A DNA stretch of 64,000 nt from Streptomyces griseoviridis (GTDB lineage: Bacteria > Actinomycetota > Actinomycetes > Streptomycetales > Streptomycetaceae). This document shows, in pieces, positions 43,657-52,774 of this stretch (positions are counted from its first letter, which is position 1; the number at the start of each line of letters is the position of its first letter). A model generated the notes under the pieces. It searched no databases. It was not told the DNA's origin and saw nothing but the letters and a program-made list of their open reading frames with translations. Both the position numbers and the translations under genes were made by a program. The stretch spans positions 62,001-126,000 of the forward strand of contig BMSM01000014.1 of assembly GCA_014649155.1 (NCBI GenBank), given 5' to 3'.

Positions 43657-44862
43657 TTGGGGCAGAGCCCGAGCCCGCAGGTTCCGACGCCGCAGGTCCC
43701 GGCCGCGCGGGGCCCGGTCCCGCAGATCCCGGTGGTCATCCTCGCCGGATTCCTCGGTTCCGGTAAGACGACGCTGCTCAACCACCTGCTCCACCGCTCC
43801 GGCGGCAGCCGTATCGGCGCGATCGTCAACGACTTCGGCGCCATCGAGATCGACGCCATGGCGGTGGCCGGCGCGCTCGGCGACTCCACCGTCTCCCTCG
43901 GCAACGGCTGTCTGTGCTGTGCCGTCGACCCCGGTGAACTCGACGTCTACCTGGCCCGGCTGGCCCGGCCCGAGACCGGGACCGACGTCATCGTCATCGA
44001 GGCCAGTGGCCTCGCCGAGCCCCAGGAACTGGTGCGCATGCTGCTCGCCAGCGACCTCACGGGGATCGTGTACGGCGGACTGGTCGAGGTGGTCGACGCC
44101 GCCGAGTTCGACGCGACCCGGGCCCGGCACCCCGAGATCGACCGGCACCTCGGCCTGGCCGACCTGGTGGTGGTCAACAAGCTCGACCGGGCGGACGACG
44201 CCGAGCGGGTGCTCGCGCTCGTCGGCTCCCTCACCGACCGCGCCGCCGTCGTCCCCGCCACCTACGGCCGCGTCGACCCCGCCTTCCTCTTCGACTGCCG
44301 GCCCGCCGAGGAGCGGATCGGGCAGCTCTCCTTCGACGACCTGCACGACCACACGGACGACGGCGGCCCCGACGACACGGACGGCGCCGGTCCTCACGAC
44401 GGAGGCGGCGCGCACGGCCACGGCCACCCCGGCCATCTGCACGCCGCCTACGACAGCCTGTCCTACGTCTCCGACGTGCCGCTCGACCCCCGGCGCCTGA
44501 TGCGCTTCCTCGACAGCCGCCCCGAGGGCCTGTACCGGATCAAGGGCTACGTCGACTTCGGCCCGTACGACCCGCGCAACCGCTACCTCGTGCACGCCGT
44601 GGGACGCTTCCTGCGCTTCTACCCGGAGCCCTGGCCGCCCGGCGCCGACCGGCTCACCCAACTGGTGCTGATCGGCACGGGCATCGACACCCCCGCCCTC
44701 ACCGGGGAACTGCGGGAGTGCGCGCACCACGCCCCGCACGCCGACGAGCACGGCATGTGGGGCGTCCTGCGCTACGTGCAGGACCCGGACGAGCCGGACC
44801 CCGGCACCGAGACGGCGGAAACCGAGACGGCGGAAACCGAGACGGCGGAACCGGAGGCCTAG
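43657..44862 (+). CDS. CobW/COG0523-family GTPase (metal chaperone-like)
   Basis: A 401-residue G3E GTPase. P-loop GFLGSGKTT (31-39), the metal-binding CLCC (85-88) of the ZNG1/YeiR/CobW class, EASGLAEPQE, and guanine-specificity NKLD. A His-rich loop (HDGGGAHGHGHPGHLHAAY) follows, which can bind Zn or Co, before the CobW C-terminal domain (PEGLYRIKGYVDFG). It should help deliver metal ions to enzymes. It starts at TTG 43657 with GAGAGG upstream. A 15-bp near-repeat at the 3' end encodes a Glu/Thr tail. Its stop codon overlaps that of parC. Confidence 0.88.
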   Translation: MGQSPSPQVPTPQVPAARGPVPQIPVVILAGFLGSGKTTLLNHLLHRSGGSRIGAIVNDFGAIEIDAMAVAGALGDSTVSLGNGCLCCAVDPGELDVYLARLARPETGTDVIVIEASGLAEPQELVRMLLASDLTGIVYGGLVEVVDAAEFDATRARHPEIDRHLGLADLVVVNKLDRADDAERVLALVGSLTDRAAVVPATYGRVDPAFLFDCRPAEERIGQLSFDDLHDHTDDGGPDDTDGAGPHDGGGAHGHGHPGHLHAAYDSLSYVSDVPLDPRRLMRFLDSRPEGLYRIKGYVDFGPYDPRNRYLVHAVGRFLRFYPEPWPPGADRLTQLVLIGTGIDTPALTGELRECAHHAPHADEHGMWGVLRYVQDPDEPDPGTETAETETAETETAEPEA

Positions 44863-47315
44863 GCGGGCCCCGCCACCACCGCCACCGTCTTCGGCAGGGA
44901 CACGCCCGAGCCGTCGCGGCGCGGGTCGATGTCGGGGAGCTGGGCGGGCGTGCCGTTCTTCTGGGCCGCGAGGGCCGGCGCGGTGCCCGCCCAGGCCAGG
45001 GCCAGGCAGTCCTCGCCCTTCAGGAACCGCTGGCAGCGCACGCCGCCCGTGGCCCGGCCCTTGCGCGGGTACTGGTCGAACGGCGTCAGCTTGGCCGTGG
45101 TCTGCACCGAGTCGTCCAGCGTCCCGCGCGAGCCGGCCACGGTGAAGACCACCGCGTCCCCCGCCGGGTCGACCGCCGTGAAGGAGATGACCTTCGCGCC
45201 CTCGGCCAGCTTGATGCCCGTCACCCCGCCCGCCGGACGGCCCTGCGGACGGACCTGCGCCGCCTGGTACCGCAGCAGCTGGGCGTCGTCGGTGATGAAG
45301 ACCAGGTCCTCCTCACCGGTGCGCAGCTCGACCGCGCCGACGATCCGGTCGCCCTCCCTGAGGGTGATGACCTCCAGCTCGTCCTTGTTGCCCGGGTAGT
45401 CCGGCACCACGCGCTTGACGATGCCCTGCGCCGTGCCGAGAGCGAGCCCCGGCGAGGACTCGTCCAGCGTGGTCAGGCAGACCACCGTCTCGTCATCGTC
45501 CAGGGAGACGAACTCGGCGAGCGGAGCGCCGCCCGCCAGGTTCGGGGTGGTCATCTCCTCCGGCAGCTGCGGCAGATCGACCACGTTGATCCGCAGCAGC
45601 CGTCCGGCGGACGTCACCACGCCCACCTCGCCGCGCGCCGTGGCGGGCACCGCAGAGACGATCACGTCGTGCTTGACGCGCCTGCCGCCGCCGTCCGAGG
45701 CCAACGGCTCGCCGTTCGCCGTACGGGCCAGCAGCCCCGTGGAGGAGAGCAGCACCCGGCACGGGTCGTCCGCCACCTGGAGCGGCACCGCGGCCACCGG
45801 GGTCGCCGCCGACTCCAGCAGCACCGTACGGCGGTCGGTGCCGAACTTCTTGGCCACCGCCGCCAGTTCCGCGGAGACCAGCTTGCGCAGCTCCTGGTCG
45901 GAGTCGAGGATGCGGGTCAGCTCCTCGATCTCCGCGTTGAGCCGGTCCTTCTCGGCCTCCAGTTCGATGCGGTCGAACTTGGTGAGCCGGCGCAGCGGTG
46001 TGTCCAGGATGTACTGCGTCTGCACGTCGCTCAGGCCGAAGCGCTCGATCAGGCGCTCCTTGGCCTGCGCGGAGTTCTCGCTGGAGCGGATGAGGCGGAT
46101 CACCTCGTCGATGTCGATCAGCGCGGTGAGCAGGCCCTCGACCAGGTGGAGGCGGTCGCGCCGCTTGCCCCGGCGGAACTCGCTGCGCCGCCGCACCACG
46201 GTGAACCGGTGGTCGAGGTAGACCTCCAGCAGCTCCTTCAGGCCCAGGGTGAGGGGCTGGCCGTCCACCAGGGCGACGTTGTTGATACCGAAGGACTCCT
46301 CCATCGGTGTCAGCTTGTACAGCTGTTCCAGGACCGCCTCCGGCACGAAGCCGTTCTTGATCTCGATGACCAGGCGCAGCCCGTGCTCACGGTCGGTGAG
46401 GTCCTTGACGTCCGCGATGCCCTGGAGCTTCTTCGCGCCGACCAGGTCCTTGATCTTGGCGATCACCTTCTCCGGGCCGACCGCGAACGGCAGCTCGGTG
46501 ACGACCAGGCCCTTGCGGCGGGCCGTCACCGTCTCCACGGTCACCGAGGCGCGGATCCTGAAGGTGCCGCGGCCGGTCGCGTACGCGTCGCGGATGCCCG
46601 GCAGCCCGACGATCACGCCGCCGGTGGGCAGGTCGGGGCCGGGGACGTGCTTCATCAGGGCTTCGAGATCGGCGTTCGGATACCGGATCAGGTGCCGGGC
46701 GGCGGCGATGACCTCGCGCAGATTGTGCGGCGGCATGTTGGTGGCCATGCCGACGGCGATCCCTGAGGCCCCGTTGACCAGCAGGTTGGGGAAGGCGGCG
46801 GGCAGCGCCTCGGGTTCCTGCTCCTGGCCGTCGTAGTTGGGGGCGAAGTCGACGGTGTCCTCCTCGATGGACTCCGTCATCAGCCCGGCCGCCTCGGCCA
46901 TCCGGCATTCGGTGTACCGCATGGCGGCGGGCGGGTCGTCGTTGCCCAGCGAGCCGAAGTTGCCGTGGCCGTCGACCAGGGGGACGCGCATCGAGAACGG
47001 CTGGGCCATGCGGACCAGGGCGTCGTAGATCGACGCGTCGCCGTGCGGGTGCAGCTTGCCCATCACCTCGCCGACGACCCGGGCGCACTTCACGTAGCCG
47101 CGCTCGGGCCTGAGCCCCATCTCGTTCATCTGGTAGACGATGCGGCGGTGCACCGGCTTCAGTCCGTCGCGCGCGTCCGGCAGGGCACGGGAGTAGATGA
47201 CCGAGTACGCGTACTCAAGGAATGAGCCCTGCATCTCGTCGACGACGTCGATGTCGAGGATCTTCTCCTCGTACGGGTCGTCGGGCGGCGGGGTCTTCGT
47301 ACTACGGCGGGCCAT
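44859..47315 (-). CDS. parC: DNA topoisomerase IV subunit A
   Basis: An 818-residue GyrA/ParC-family protein. Winged-helix/tower: LPDARDGLKPVHRRIVYQMNEMGL, quinolone-region HPHGDASIYDALVRMAQ, and catalytic Tyr134 in AAMRYTECRM, which forms the DNA-phosphotyrosine bond. IAVGMATNMPPHN and the C-terminal beta-pinwheel repeats follow; the pinwheel lacks a full GyrA box (QRRGGKG), consistent with ParC. It partners ParE (33289-35412). ATG 47315 lies about 10 nt after GAGGAG. Open sequence upstream of it is not coding. Confidence 0.93.
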   Translation of the reverse strand: MARRSTKTPPPDDPYEEKILDIDVVDEMQGSFLEYAYSVIYSRALPDARDGLKPVHRRIVYQMNEMGLRPERGYVKCARVVGEVMGKLHPHGDASIYDALVRMAQPFSMRVPLVDGHGNFGSLGNDDPPAAMRYTECRMAEAAGLMTESIEEDTVDFAPNYDGQEQEPEALPAAFPNLLVNGASGIAVGMATNMPPHNLREVIAAARHLIRYPNADLEALMKHVPGPDLPTGGVIVGLPGIRDAYATGRGTFRIRASVTVETVTARRKGLVVTELPFAVGPEKVIAKIKDLVGAKKLQGIADVKDLTDREHGLRLVIEIKNGFVPEAVLEQLYKLTPMEESFGINNVALVDGQPLTLGLKELLEVYLDHRFTVVRRRSEFRRGKRRDRLHLVEGLLTALIDIDEVIRLIRSSENSAQAKERLIERFGLSDVQTQYILDTPLRRLTKFDRIELEAEKDRLNAEIEELTRILDSDQELRKLVSAELAAVAKKFGTDRRTVLLESAATPVAAVPLQVADDPCRVLLSSTGLLARTANGEPLASDGGGRRVKHDVIVSAVPATARGEVGVVTSAGRLLRINVVDLPQLPEEMTTPNLAGGAPLAEFVSLDDDETVVCLTTLDESSPGLALGTAQGIVKRVVPDYPGNKDELEVITLREGDRIVGAVELRTGEEDLVFITDDAQLLRYQAAQVRPQGRPAGGVTGIKLAEGAKVISFTAVDPAGDAVVFTVAGSRGTLDDSVQTTAKLTPFDQYPRKGRATGGVRCQRFLKGEDCLALAWAGTAPALAAQKNGTPAQLPDIDPRRDGSGVSLPKTVAVVAGPA

Positions 47316-47527
47316 CGCTGCCGGCTCCTCGCTGAAGCGTGAACGGTGATCTGACGCGTCCCATTGTGGACCGCGGCACTGACAGCGGCCGACCAGGACC
47401 TCCGACGGGCGCCGCGGCCCGCTGCCGCCCGCAGGGTACGCCCTGCCGGGGAGGGCCCCTCGCCGCGTCCGGCGCGTGCTCGCTCTCGGCGTAGCGGAGC
47501 CGGGAACTCCACCGGAGGTCCGCACGC

Positions 47528-47555
47528 TTGCATACAGTGGCAGGATCGGTAGGAA
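47528..47555 (+). promoter_or_regulatory. Promoter candidate for the M16 operon
   Basis: TTGCAT (47528-47533), 16 nt, then TAGGAA (47550-47555) in the 330-bp gap between parC and the first M16 gene. The leader would be about 85 nt. The rest of the gap has no recognised element. Confidence 0.4.
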
Positions 47556-47646
47556 TTCCGCAGTTCCGACCAGTGATCCGGTGCGGACCGGTGATGCGGT
47601 CCGGTCCGTGATCCCGCCCAAGTTCTCCGCGATCGAAGGGACGTAC

Positions 47647-48996
47647 ATGCCCATGGGTCACACGGCCACAGCCGAGGCAGGCTCCGGCGGCCTGACAGCG
47701 ACCGAGCACCGCCTGGCCAACGGTCTGCGCGTGGTGCTCTCCGAGGACCACCTGACCCCGGTCGCGGCGGTGTGCCTCTGGTACGACGTCGGCTCCCGCC
47801 ACGAGGTCAAGGGACGTACCGGTCTGGCTCACCTTTTCGAGCACTTGATGTTCCAGGGCTCCGCCCAGGTCAAGGGCAACGGCCACTTCGAACTGGTGCA
47901 GGGCGCCGGCGGTTCCCTCAACGGCACCACCAGCTTCGAGCGCACCAACTACTTCGAGACCATGCCCGCCCACCAACTGGAGCTGGCGCTCTGGCTGGAG
48001 GCCGACCGCATGGGCTCCCTGCTCGCCGCCCTGGACGACGAGTCGATGGAGAACCAGCGCGACGTCGTCAAGAACGAACGCCGCCAGCGCTACGACAACG
48101 TGCCCTACGGCACCGCCTTCGAGAAGCTGACCGCCCTCGCCTACCCGGAGGGCCACCCCTACCACCACACGCCGATCGGCTCCATGGCCGACCTGGACGC
48201 GGCCACCCTGGAGGACGCCCGCGCGTTCTTCCGCACCTATTACGCGCCGAACAACGCGGTGCTGTCGGTGGTCGGCGACATCGACCCCGAGCAGACGCTC
48301 GCCTGGATCGAGAAGTACTTCGGCTCCATCGCCTCCCACGACGGCAAGCCCGCCCCCCGGGACGGCTCGCTGCCCGAGGTCATGGGCGAGCAGGTGCGCG
48401 AGGTCGTCGAGGAGGAGGTACCGGCCCGCGCCCTGATGGCCGCCTACCGCCTGCCGCACGACGGCACCCGCGCGTGCGACGCGGCCGACCTGGCGCTCAC
48501 CGTCCTCGGCGGCGGCGAGTCCTCCCGCCTCTACAACCGCCTGGTGCGCCGCGACCGCACGGCCGTGGCGGCCGGCTTCGGCCTGCTGCGCCTGGCGGGC
48601 GCCCCGTCCCTCGGCTGGCTGGACGTGAAGACCTCCGGCGACGTCGAGGTGCCGGTCATCGAGGCCGCCATCGACGAGGAGCTGGCCCGGTTCGCCGAGG
48701 AGGGCCCCACCGCCGAGGAGATGGAGCGCGCCCAGGCCCAGCTGGAGCGCGAGTGGCTGGACCGGCTCGGCACGGTCGCCGGCCGCGCCGACGAACTGTG
48801 CCGGTACGCGGTCCTGTTCGGCGACCCGCAGCTCGCCCTCACCGCCGTGCAGCGCGTCCTGGAGGTGACCGCCGAGGAGGTCCAGGAGGTCGCCAAGGCC
48901 CGACTGCGCCCCGACAACCGCGCGGTGCTCGTCTACGAGCCCACCGCCCCCGCGGCCGACGACGCCACCGACGAGAACGAGGAGGCGGCCAAGTGA
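47647..48996 (+). CDS. M16-family zinc protease (active subunit)
   Basis: A 449-residue insulinase/mitochondrial-processing-peptidase-type protein. The inverted zinc motif is HLFEH (His62, Glu65, His66), with the third ligand expected in the NERRQRYDNVPYG region. The two M16 half-domains can be seen (peptidase half to about residue 220, inactive half with SRLYNRLVRR after it). These enzymes cut peptides in a closed chamber; the target in Streptomyces is unknown. ATG 47647 follows AAGGGA. Its stop overlaps the next start (GTGA). Confidence 0.9.
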   Translation: MPMGHTATAEAGSGGLTATEHRLANGLRVVLSEDHLTPVAAVCLWYDVGSRHEVKGRTGLAHLFEHLMFQGSAQVKGNGHFELVQGAGGSLNGTTSFERTNYFETMPAHQLELALWLEADRMGSLLAALDDESMENQRDVVKNERRQRYDNVPYGTAFEKLTALAYPEGHPYHHTPIGSMADLDAATLEDARAFFRTYYAPNNAVLSVVGDIDPEQTLAWIEKYFGSIASHDGKPAPRDGSLPEVMGEQVREVVEEEVPARALMAAYRLPHDGTRACDAADLALTVLGGGESSRLYNRLVRRDRTAVAAGFGLLRLAGAPSLGWLDVKTSGDVEVPVIEAAIDEELARFAEEGPTAEEMERAQAQLEREWLDRLGTVAGRADELCRYAVLFGDPQLALTAVQRVLEVTAEEVQEVAKARLRPDNRAVLVYEPTAPAADDATDENEEAAK

Positions 48997-50381
48997 CCGA
49001 GCTGGCCACCATGGAATTCCACCCTCAGCCGCAGGCGGGCGAGCCCAGGCCCTGGGCCTTCCCCGCCCCGGAGCGCGGCGCGCTCGGCAACGGCCTGACC
49101 GTCCTGCGCTGCGACCGCCCCGGCCAGCAGGTCGTCGCCGTCGAGCTGTTCCTGCGGGCGCCCCTGGACGCCGAGCCGGCCGGCCTGGACGGCGTCGCCA
49201 CCATCATGGCCCGCGCCTTCTCCGAGGGCACCGACAAGCACTCCGCCGAGGAGTTCGCCGCCGAGCTGGAGCGCTGCGGCGCCACCCTGGACGCGCACGC
49301 CGACCACCCCGGTGTCCGCCTCAGCCTCGAAGTGCCCGCCTCCCGTCTCGCCAAGGCGCTCGGCCTGGTCGCCGACGCCCTCAGGGCGCCCGCCTTCGCG
49401 GACAGCGAGATCGAACGCCTGGTGCGCAACCGGCTCGACGAGATCCCGCACGAGCTGGCCAACCCCTCGCGCCGGGCCGCCAAGGAGCTGTCCAGGGAGC
49501 TGTTCCCGGCGGACTCCCGGATGTCCCGCCCGCGCCAGGGCACCGAGGAGACCGTCGCCGGCATCGACTCCGCCGCCGTCCGCGCCTTCTACGAGAAGCA
49601 CGTGCGGCCCGCCACCGCCACCGCCGTGGTCGTCGGCGACTTCACCGGCGTCGACCTCGACGCCCTGCTCGACGACACCCTCGGCTCGTGGACGGGCTCG
49701 GCCGCCGAGCCGCGCCCCGTGCCGCCGGTGACCTCCGACGACACCGGCCGGGTCGTCATCGTGGACCGCCCCGGATCGGTCCAGACGCAGCTGCTGATCG
49801 GCCGCACCGGACCCGACCGGCACGACAGCGTCTGGCCCGCCCAGGTGCTCGGCACGTACTGCCTGGGCGGCACCTTGACCTCCCGCCTGGACCGCGTCCT
49901 GCGCGAGGAGAAGGGCTACACCTACGGCGTGCGGGCCTTCGGCCAGGTGCTGCGCTCCGCGCCCGACGGCACCGGCGCCGCGATGCTCGCCATCAGCGGC
50001 TCCGTCGACACCCCGAACACCGGACCGGCCCTCGACGACCTGTGGAAGGTGCTGCGCACCCTCGCCGAGGGCGGGCTCACCGACGCCGAACGCGACGTCG
50101 CCGTGCAGAACCTGGTGGGTGTGGCGCCGCTGAAGTACGAGACCGCGGCGGCCGTCGCGAGCACGCTGGCGGACCAGGTCGAGCAGTACCTGCCCGACGA
50201 CTACCAGGCGACCCTCTACCAGCGGCTCGTCACCACGGGCACGGTCGAGGCCACCGCGGCGGTCGTGAACGCCTTCCCGGTGGACCGGCTGGTGACCGTC
50301 CTGGTGGGTGACGCCGCGCAGATCAAGGGGCCCGTCGAGGCCCTGGGCATCGGCGAAGTCACCGTGGTGAGCGCCGAGTAG
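48993..50381 (+). CDS. M16-family protein without zinc motif (partner subunit)
   Basis: A 462-residue M16 homologue, GTG 48993 overlapping the previous stop by 4 bp. The region aligned to HxxEH reads MARAFSEGTDKH, so it cannot bind zinc. It keeps the C-terminal half-domain (GTLTSRLDRVLREEKGYTYGVRA). Such pairs (one active, one inactive) assemble as heterodimers like bacterial M16B and mitochondrial MPP, where the inactive chain supplies the substrate-binding surface. Confidence 0.88.
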   Translation: MTELATMEFHPQPQAGEPRPWAFPAPERGALGNGLTVLRCDRPGQQVVAVELFLRAPLDAEPAGLDGVATIMARAFSEGTDKHSAEEFAAELERCGATLDAHADHPGVRLSLEVPASRLAKALGLVADALRAPAFADSEIERLVRNRLDEIPHELANPSRRAAKELSRELFPADSRMSRPRQGTEETVAGIDSAAVRAFYEKHVRPATATAVVVGDFTGVDLDALLDDTLGSWTGSAAEPRPVPPVTSDDTGRVVIVDRPGSVQTQLLIGRTGPDRHDSVWPAQVLGTYCLGGTLTSRLDRVLREEKGYTYGVRAFGQVLRSAPDGTGAAMLAISGSVDTPNTGPALDDLWKVLRTLAEGGLTDAERDVAVQNLVGVAPLKYETAAAVASTLADQVEQYLPDDYQATLYQRLVTTGTVEATAAVVNAFPVDRLVTVLVGDAAQIKGPVEALGIGEVTVVSAE

Positions 50382-50395
50382 CGGCGCACGCGTGG

Positions 50396-50433
50396 GGGCG
50401 GCCCCGGTGACGGTTCTGTCACCGGGGCCGCCC
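50396..50433 (+). terminator. Terminator of the M16 operon
   Basis: A perfect 16-bp stem (50396-50411 with 50418-50433) and 6-nt loop, 14 bp after the stop codon. Confidence 0.92.
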
Positions 50434-50509
50434 TATGTCCGAATGGGGCGGATTGGCATAGAGGTTGCCTGTCTGCGCTGTGGGATGAGCAACAAAAACC
50501 CGGTTCTGT

Positions 50510-50539
50510 TTGAGTCTTGAACGGGCGCCCGCTTAGCGT
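50510..50539 (+). promoter_or_regulatory. Promoter of the M23 peptidase gene
   Basis: TTGAGT (50510-50515), 18 nt, TAGCGT (50534-50539). Transcription would start around 50546, giving a 210-nt leader that includes the whole riboswitch. Confidence 0.6.
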
Positions 50540-50584
50540 CTCCCAGGCTGTTCGTCAGGCAGTGCGCCGCACCCGCGGCACCGG

Positions 50585-50745
50585 ACAGTCATCGCCGAGT
50601 CCCCGTACGGCGCGAGCCAGGGGAGCCGGGGACCCATCGTCCCTGGGGTGAATCGGACGCCCGCGCGTGAGCGAGGGGGTCCGTAGGAGACCTTCCTGCT
50701 CCGAACCCGTCAGCTAACCCGGTAGGCGAGAGGGAAGGAAAGGAC
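50585..50745 (+). promoter_or_regulatory. c-di-AMP riboswitch (ydaO/yuaA type)
   Basis: The leader contains the conserved blocks of this class in order: ATCGCCGAGTCCCC, GAGCCAGGGGAGCCGGGGA, CCTGGGGTGAATCGG, GTAGGAGACCTTCCTGCTCCGAACCCGTCAGCTAACC (split), and GGTAGGCGAGAGGGAAGGA. In Streptomyces it typically controls cell-wall hydrolases such as rpf and M23 genes, usually lowering expression when c-di-AMP is bound. Confidence 0.93.
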
Positions 50746-50755
50746 CAGCCCCCAC

Positions 50756-51520
50756 ATGGCGTTCACGCGCGCCACCGGCAAGCACCGCCGACCCGGCCGG
50801 ATGCACCGCACCACCGTCCGCGCGGCGGGTGTCGCGACCCTCACCACCACCGGCGTCCTCGGCACCCTGGCCGCCCCGGCGCTCGCCGCCGAACCGGCCG
50901 CCGAGCAGACCGGCCTCACCCCGGTCGTCACCCTCGGCGACTCGGTGGCCGAGGAAGTCGACGCCCAGGCCGCCGCCCAGCGGCAGGCCGCCGAGTTCGC
51001 CGCCGCCCGGGAGCAGGCCGAGCGGGCCGCCCGCGAGCGGGCCGCCGAGGCCGCCCAGCAGGCCCGTGAGGACCAGGAGCGCGCCGCCCGCGAGGCCGAG
51101 CGCAAGCGCCTGAACACCTACGTGTCGCCCATCAGCGGCTCGTACGTGTCCACCGCCTACCAGGCCAGCAGCGGCCTGTGGTCCTCCGGCACGCACACCG
51201 GCATCGACTTCCACGCCGCCTCCGGCACCCCCGTCCACGCCGTGGGCGCCGGCACCGTGGTCGAGGCCGGCTGGGGCGGTGCGTACGGCAACCAGGTCGT
51301 GATCAGGATGCACGACGGGACGTACACGCAGTACGGCCACCTGTCGTCCATCGGCGTCTCGGTGGGCCAGGCGGTCACCCCGGGCCAGACGATCGGCCAC
51401 TCCGGGGCGACCGGCAACACCACCGGGGCGCACCTGCACTTCGAGGCCCGCACCACCGCCGAGTACGGCTCGGACATCGACCCCGTGGCCTACCTCCGCT
51501 CCCACGGCGTCACCGTCTGA
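50756..51520 (+). CDS. Secreted M23 (LytM-type) peptidoglycan endopeptidase
   Basis: A 254-residue exported protein. Signal peptide of about 44 residues (basic HRRPGRMHRTT, hydrophobic VATLTTTGVLGTLA, ending APALA). Residues 65-120 form an Ala/Glu/Arg coiled coil. The M23 domain follows: zinc ligands His147 and Asp151 (HTGID), then GHLSSI and HLHFE (226-230). It should cleave peptide cross-links in peptidoglycan during growth, spore wall remodelling or resuscitation. It is controlled by the upstream c-di-AMP riboswitch. Confidence 0.94.
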   Translation: MAFTRATGKHRRPGRMHRTTVRAAGVATLTTTGVLGTLAAPALAAEPAAEQTGLTPVVTLGDSVAEEVDAQAAAQRQAAEFAAAREQAERAARERAAEAAQQAREDQERAAREAERKRLNTYVSPISGSYVSTAYQASSGLWSSGTHTGIDFHAASGTPVHAVGAGTVVEAGWGGAYGNQVVIRMHDGTYTQYGHLSSIGVSVGQAVTPGQTIGHSGATGNTTGAHLHFEARTTAEYGSDIDPVAYLRSHGVTV

Positions 51521-51538
51521 CCCTTCCGCCGCACTCCT

Positions 51539-51570
51539 GGAAAGCCCCGGCTCACGAGCCGGGGCTTTCC
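51539..51570 (+). terminator. Terminator of the M23 gene
   Basis: GGAAAGCCCCGGCTC (51539-51553) and GAGCCGGGGCTTTCC (51556-51570) form a perfect 15-bp stem. Confidence 0.92.
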
Positions 51571-51608
51571 CACGTCGGGGGCGCGCCGAGGGCTCGTCGC
51601 AGGCGCCT

Positions 51609-51711
51609 GGGGCCTCGTTCGGATCACGCCGCGGACGCGGGGCCTGGCACGCGCACCGGCGCGAGGAAGGCGCAGCCGATTCCCCGCGACCTGATCCGAA
51701 CGACAGGCCCT
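51609..51711. mobile_element. MITE-like inverted-repeat element
   Basis: About 100 bp bounded by inverted ends: GGGGCCTCGTTCGGATCA (51609-51626) and the complement of CCTGTCGTTCGGATCAG (51691-51709), which differ by a 2-nt gap. The right end borders CTAG. It has no coding capacity. Similar ends (CCTGTCGTTYGGATCA) recur in Streptomyces genomes at insertion-sequence termini, so it is probably a deletion derivative. Confidence 0.55.
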
Positions 51712-51845
51712 AGGAGCTGACCAAAAACAACCCAAAATCCGTCCGGTAAAGCGGCCCCCCGTCGGAAAGCGCGCCGCATTGCAATAGAGTCACTGAACAC
51801 GCGTCAATCGTCGACGTTTCACGGGGATTAAGGCGGAGGTCGGTC

Positions 51846-52541
51846 ATGCGTATTCCGGCGCACTCGGTGTGCACGGCGATCAGGGACGACATCGTCGCCG
51901 GTGTCCTCGAACGCGGCAGCCGGCTCACCGAGGAACTCCTCGCCCGCCGCTACGGCGTCTCCCGCGTCCCCGTGCGCGAGGCCCTGCGGACCCTGGAGGC
52001 CGAGGGCTTCGTGGTGACCCGGCGCCACGCGGGCGCGTGCGTGGCCGAACCGACCGAGCAGGAGGCCGCCGACCTGCTGGAGATGCGGCTGCTGCTGGAG
52101 CCGCTCGGCGCCGCGCGGGCCGCCCAGCGGCGCACCGAGGCCCACCTCAAGGTGCTGCGCGGCCTGGTGCGGCTCGGCCAGGAGCGGGCCAGACGGGGCA
52201 ACAGCGACGACCTGCGCTCCCTGGGCGGCTGGTTCCACGAGACGCTCGCCCAGGCGGCGGGCAGCGCGGCGCTCACCTCGACGCTGACCCAGCTGCGGCA
52301 CCGGATCGCCTGGATGTACGCCGTGGAGGCGCCGGCCAGCCCCGTGGACACCTGGGCGGAGCACGGCGCCATCGTCGACGCGGTGGCCCGGGGCGACAGC
52401 GAGCGGGCGCGCTCGCTGACCGCGCTGCACACCGAGCGGTCGACCGCCGCGCATCGCCTGCGGCCGGCCCCGGGCGCAGGCCGCGCGGAGCGTGTGAGGA
52501 ATTCGCAACATGCCGTAAACATGCCGAGCCTGCGGCATTAA
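51846..52541 (+). CDS. GntR-family (FadR-like) regulator
   Basis: A 231-residue regulator. N-terminal winged helix: SVCTAIRDDIVAGVLERGSRL then RRYGVSRVPVREALRTLEAEGFV. The C-terminal FCD domain has the metal/ligand pattern LRSLGGWFHETLAQAAG and WAEHGAIVDAV. Likely ligand a small carboxylic acid. ATG 51846 has GGAGG about 8 nt upstream. It is a lone gene with no obvious target in the neighbourhood. Confidence 0.88.
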   Translation: MRIPAHSVCTAIRDDIVAGVLERGSRLTEELLARRYGVSRVPVREALRTLEAEGFVVTRRHAGACVAEPTEQEAADLLEMRLLLEPLGAARAAQRRTEAHLKVLRGLVRLGQERARRGNSDDLRSLGGWFHETLAQAAGSAALTSTLTQLRHRIAWMYAVEAPASPVDTWAEHGAIVDAVARGDSERARSLTALHTERSTAAHRLRPAPGAGRAERVRNSQHAVNMPSLRH

Positions 52542-52720
52542 CACGGCCACCGTATACAAAGAGAAGTTATTCGGCCGATCCTCCGGTCGGGGTCTATTTC
52601 CGCTGCCCTTTTATTGTCGTGCTCCATTTCTCCCCGGCGGACGAGAAATCATCGTGGTGCCGCCCCCGCAAAAACGAGGGGCCGCACCCCGGACCAAGCG
52701 GTCGCCCCCGGAAATAGCGG

Positions 52721-52754
52721 AAGCCGTGCCGGCCCCGAAGGCCCGGCACGGCTT
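52721..52754 (-). terminator. Terminator of ptsH
   Basis: AAGCCGTGCCGG (52721-52732) and CCGGCACGGCTT (52743-52754) are perfectly complementary, 20 bp beyond the ptsH stop. Confidence 0.88.
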
Positions 52755-52774
52755 TGCCGTACGCGCACGGTGGT

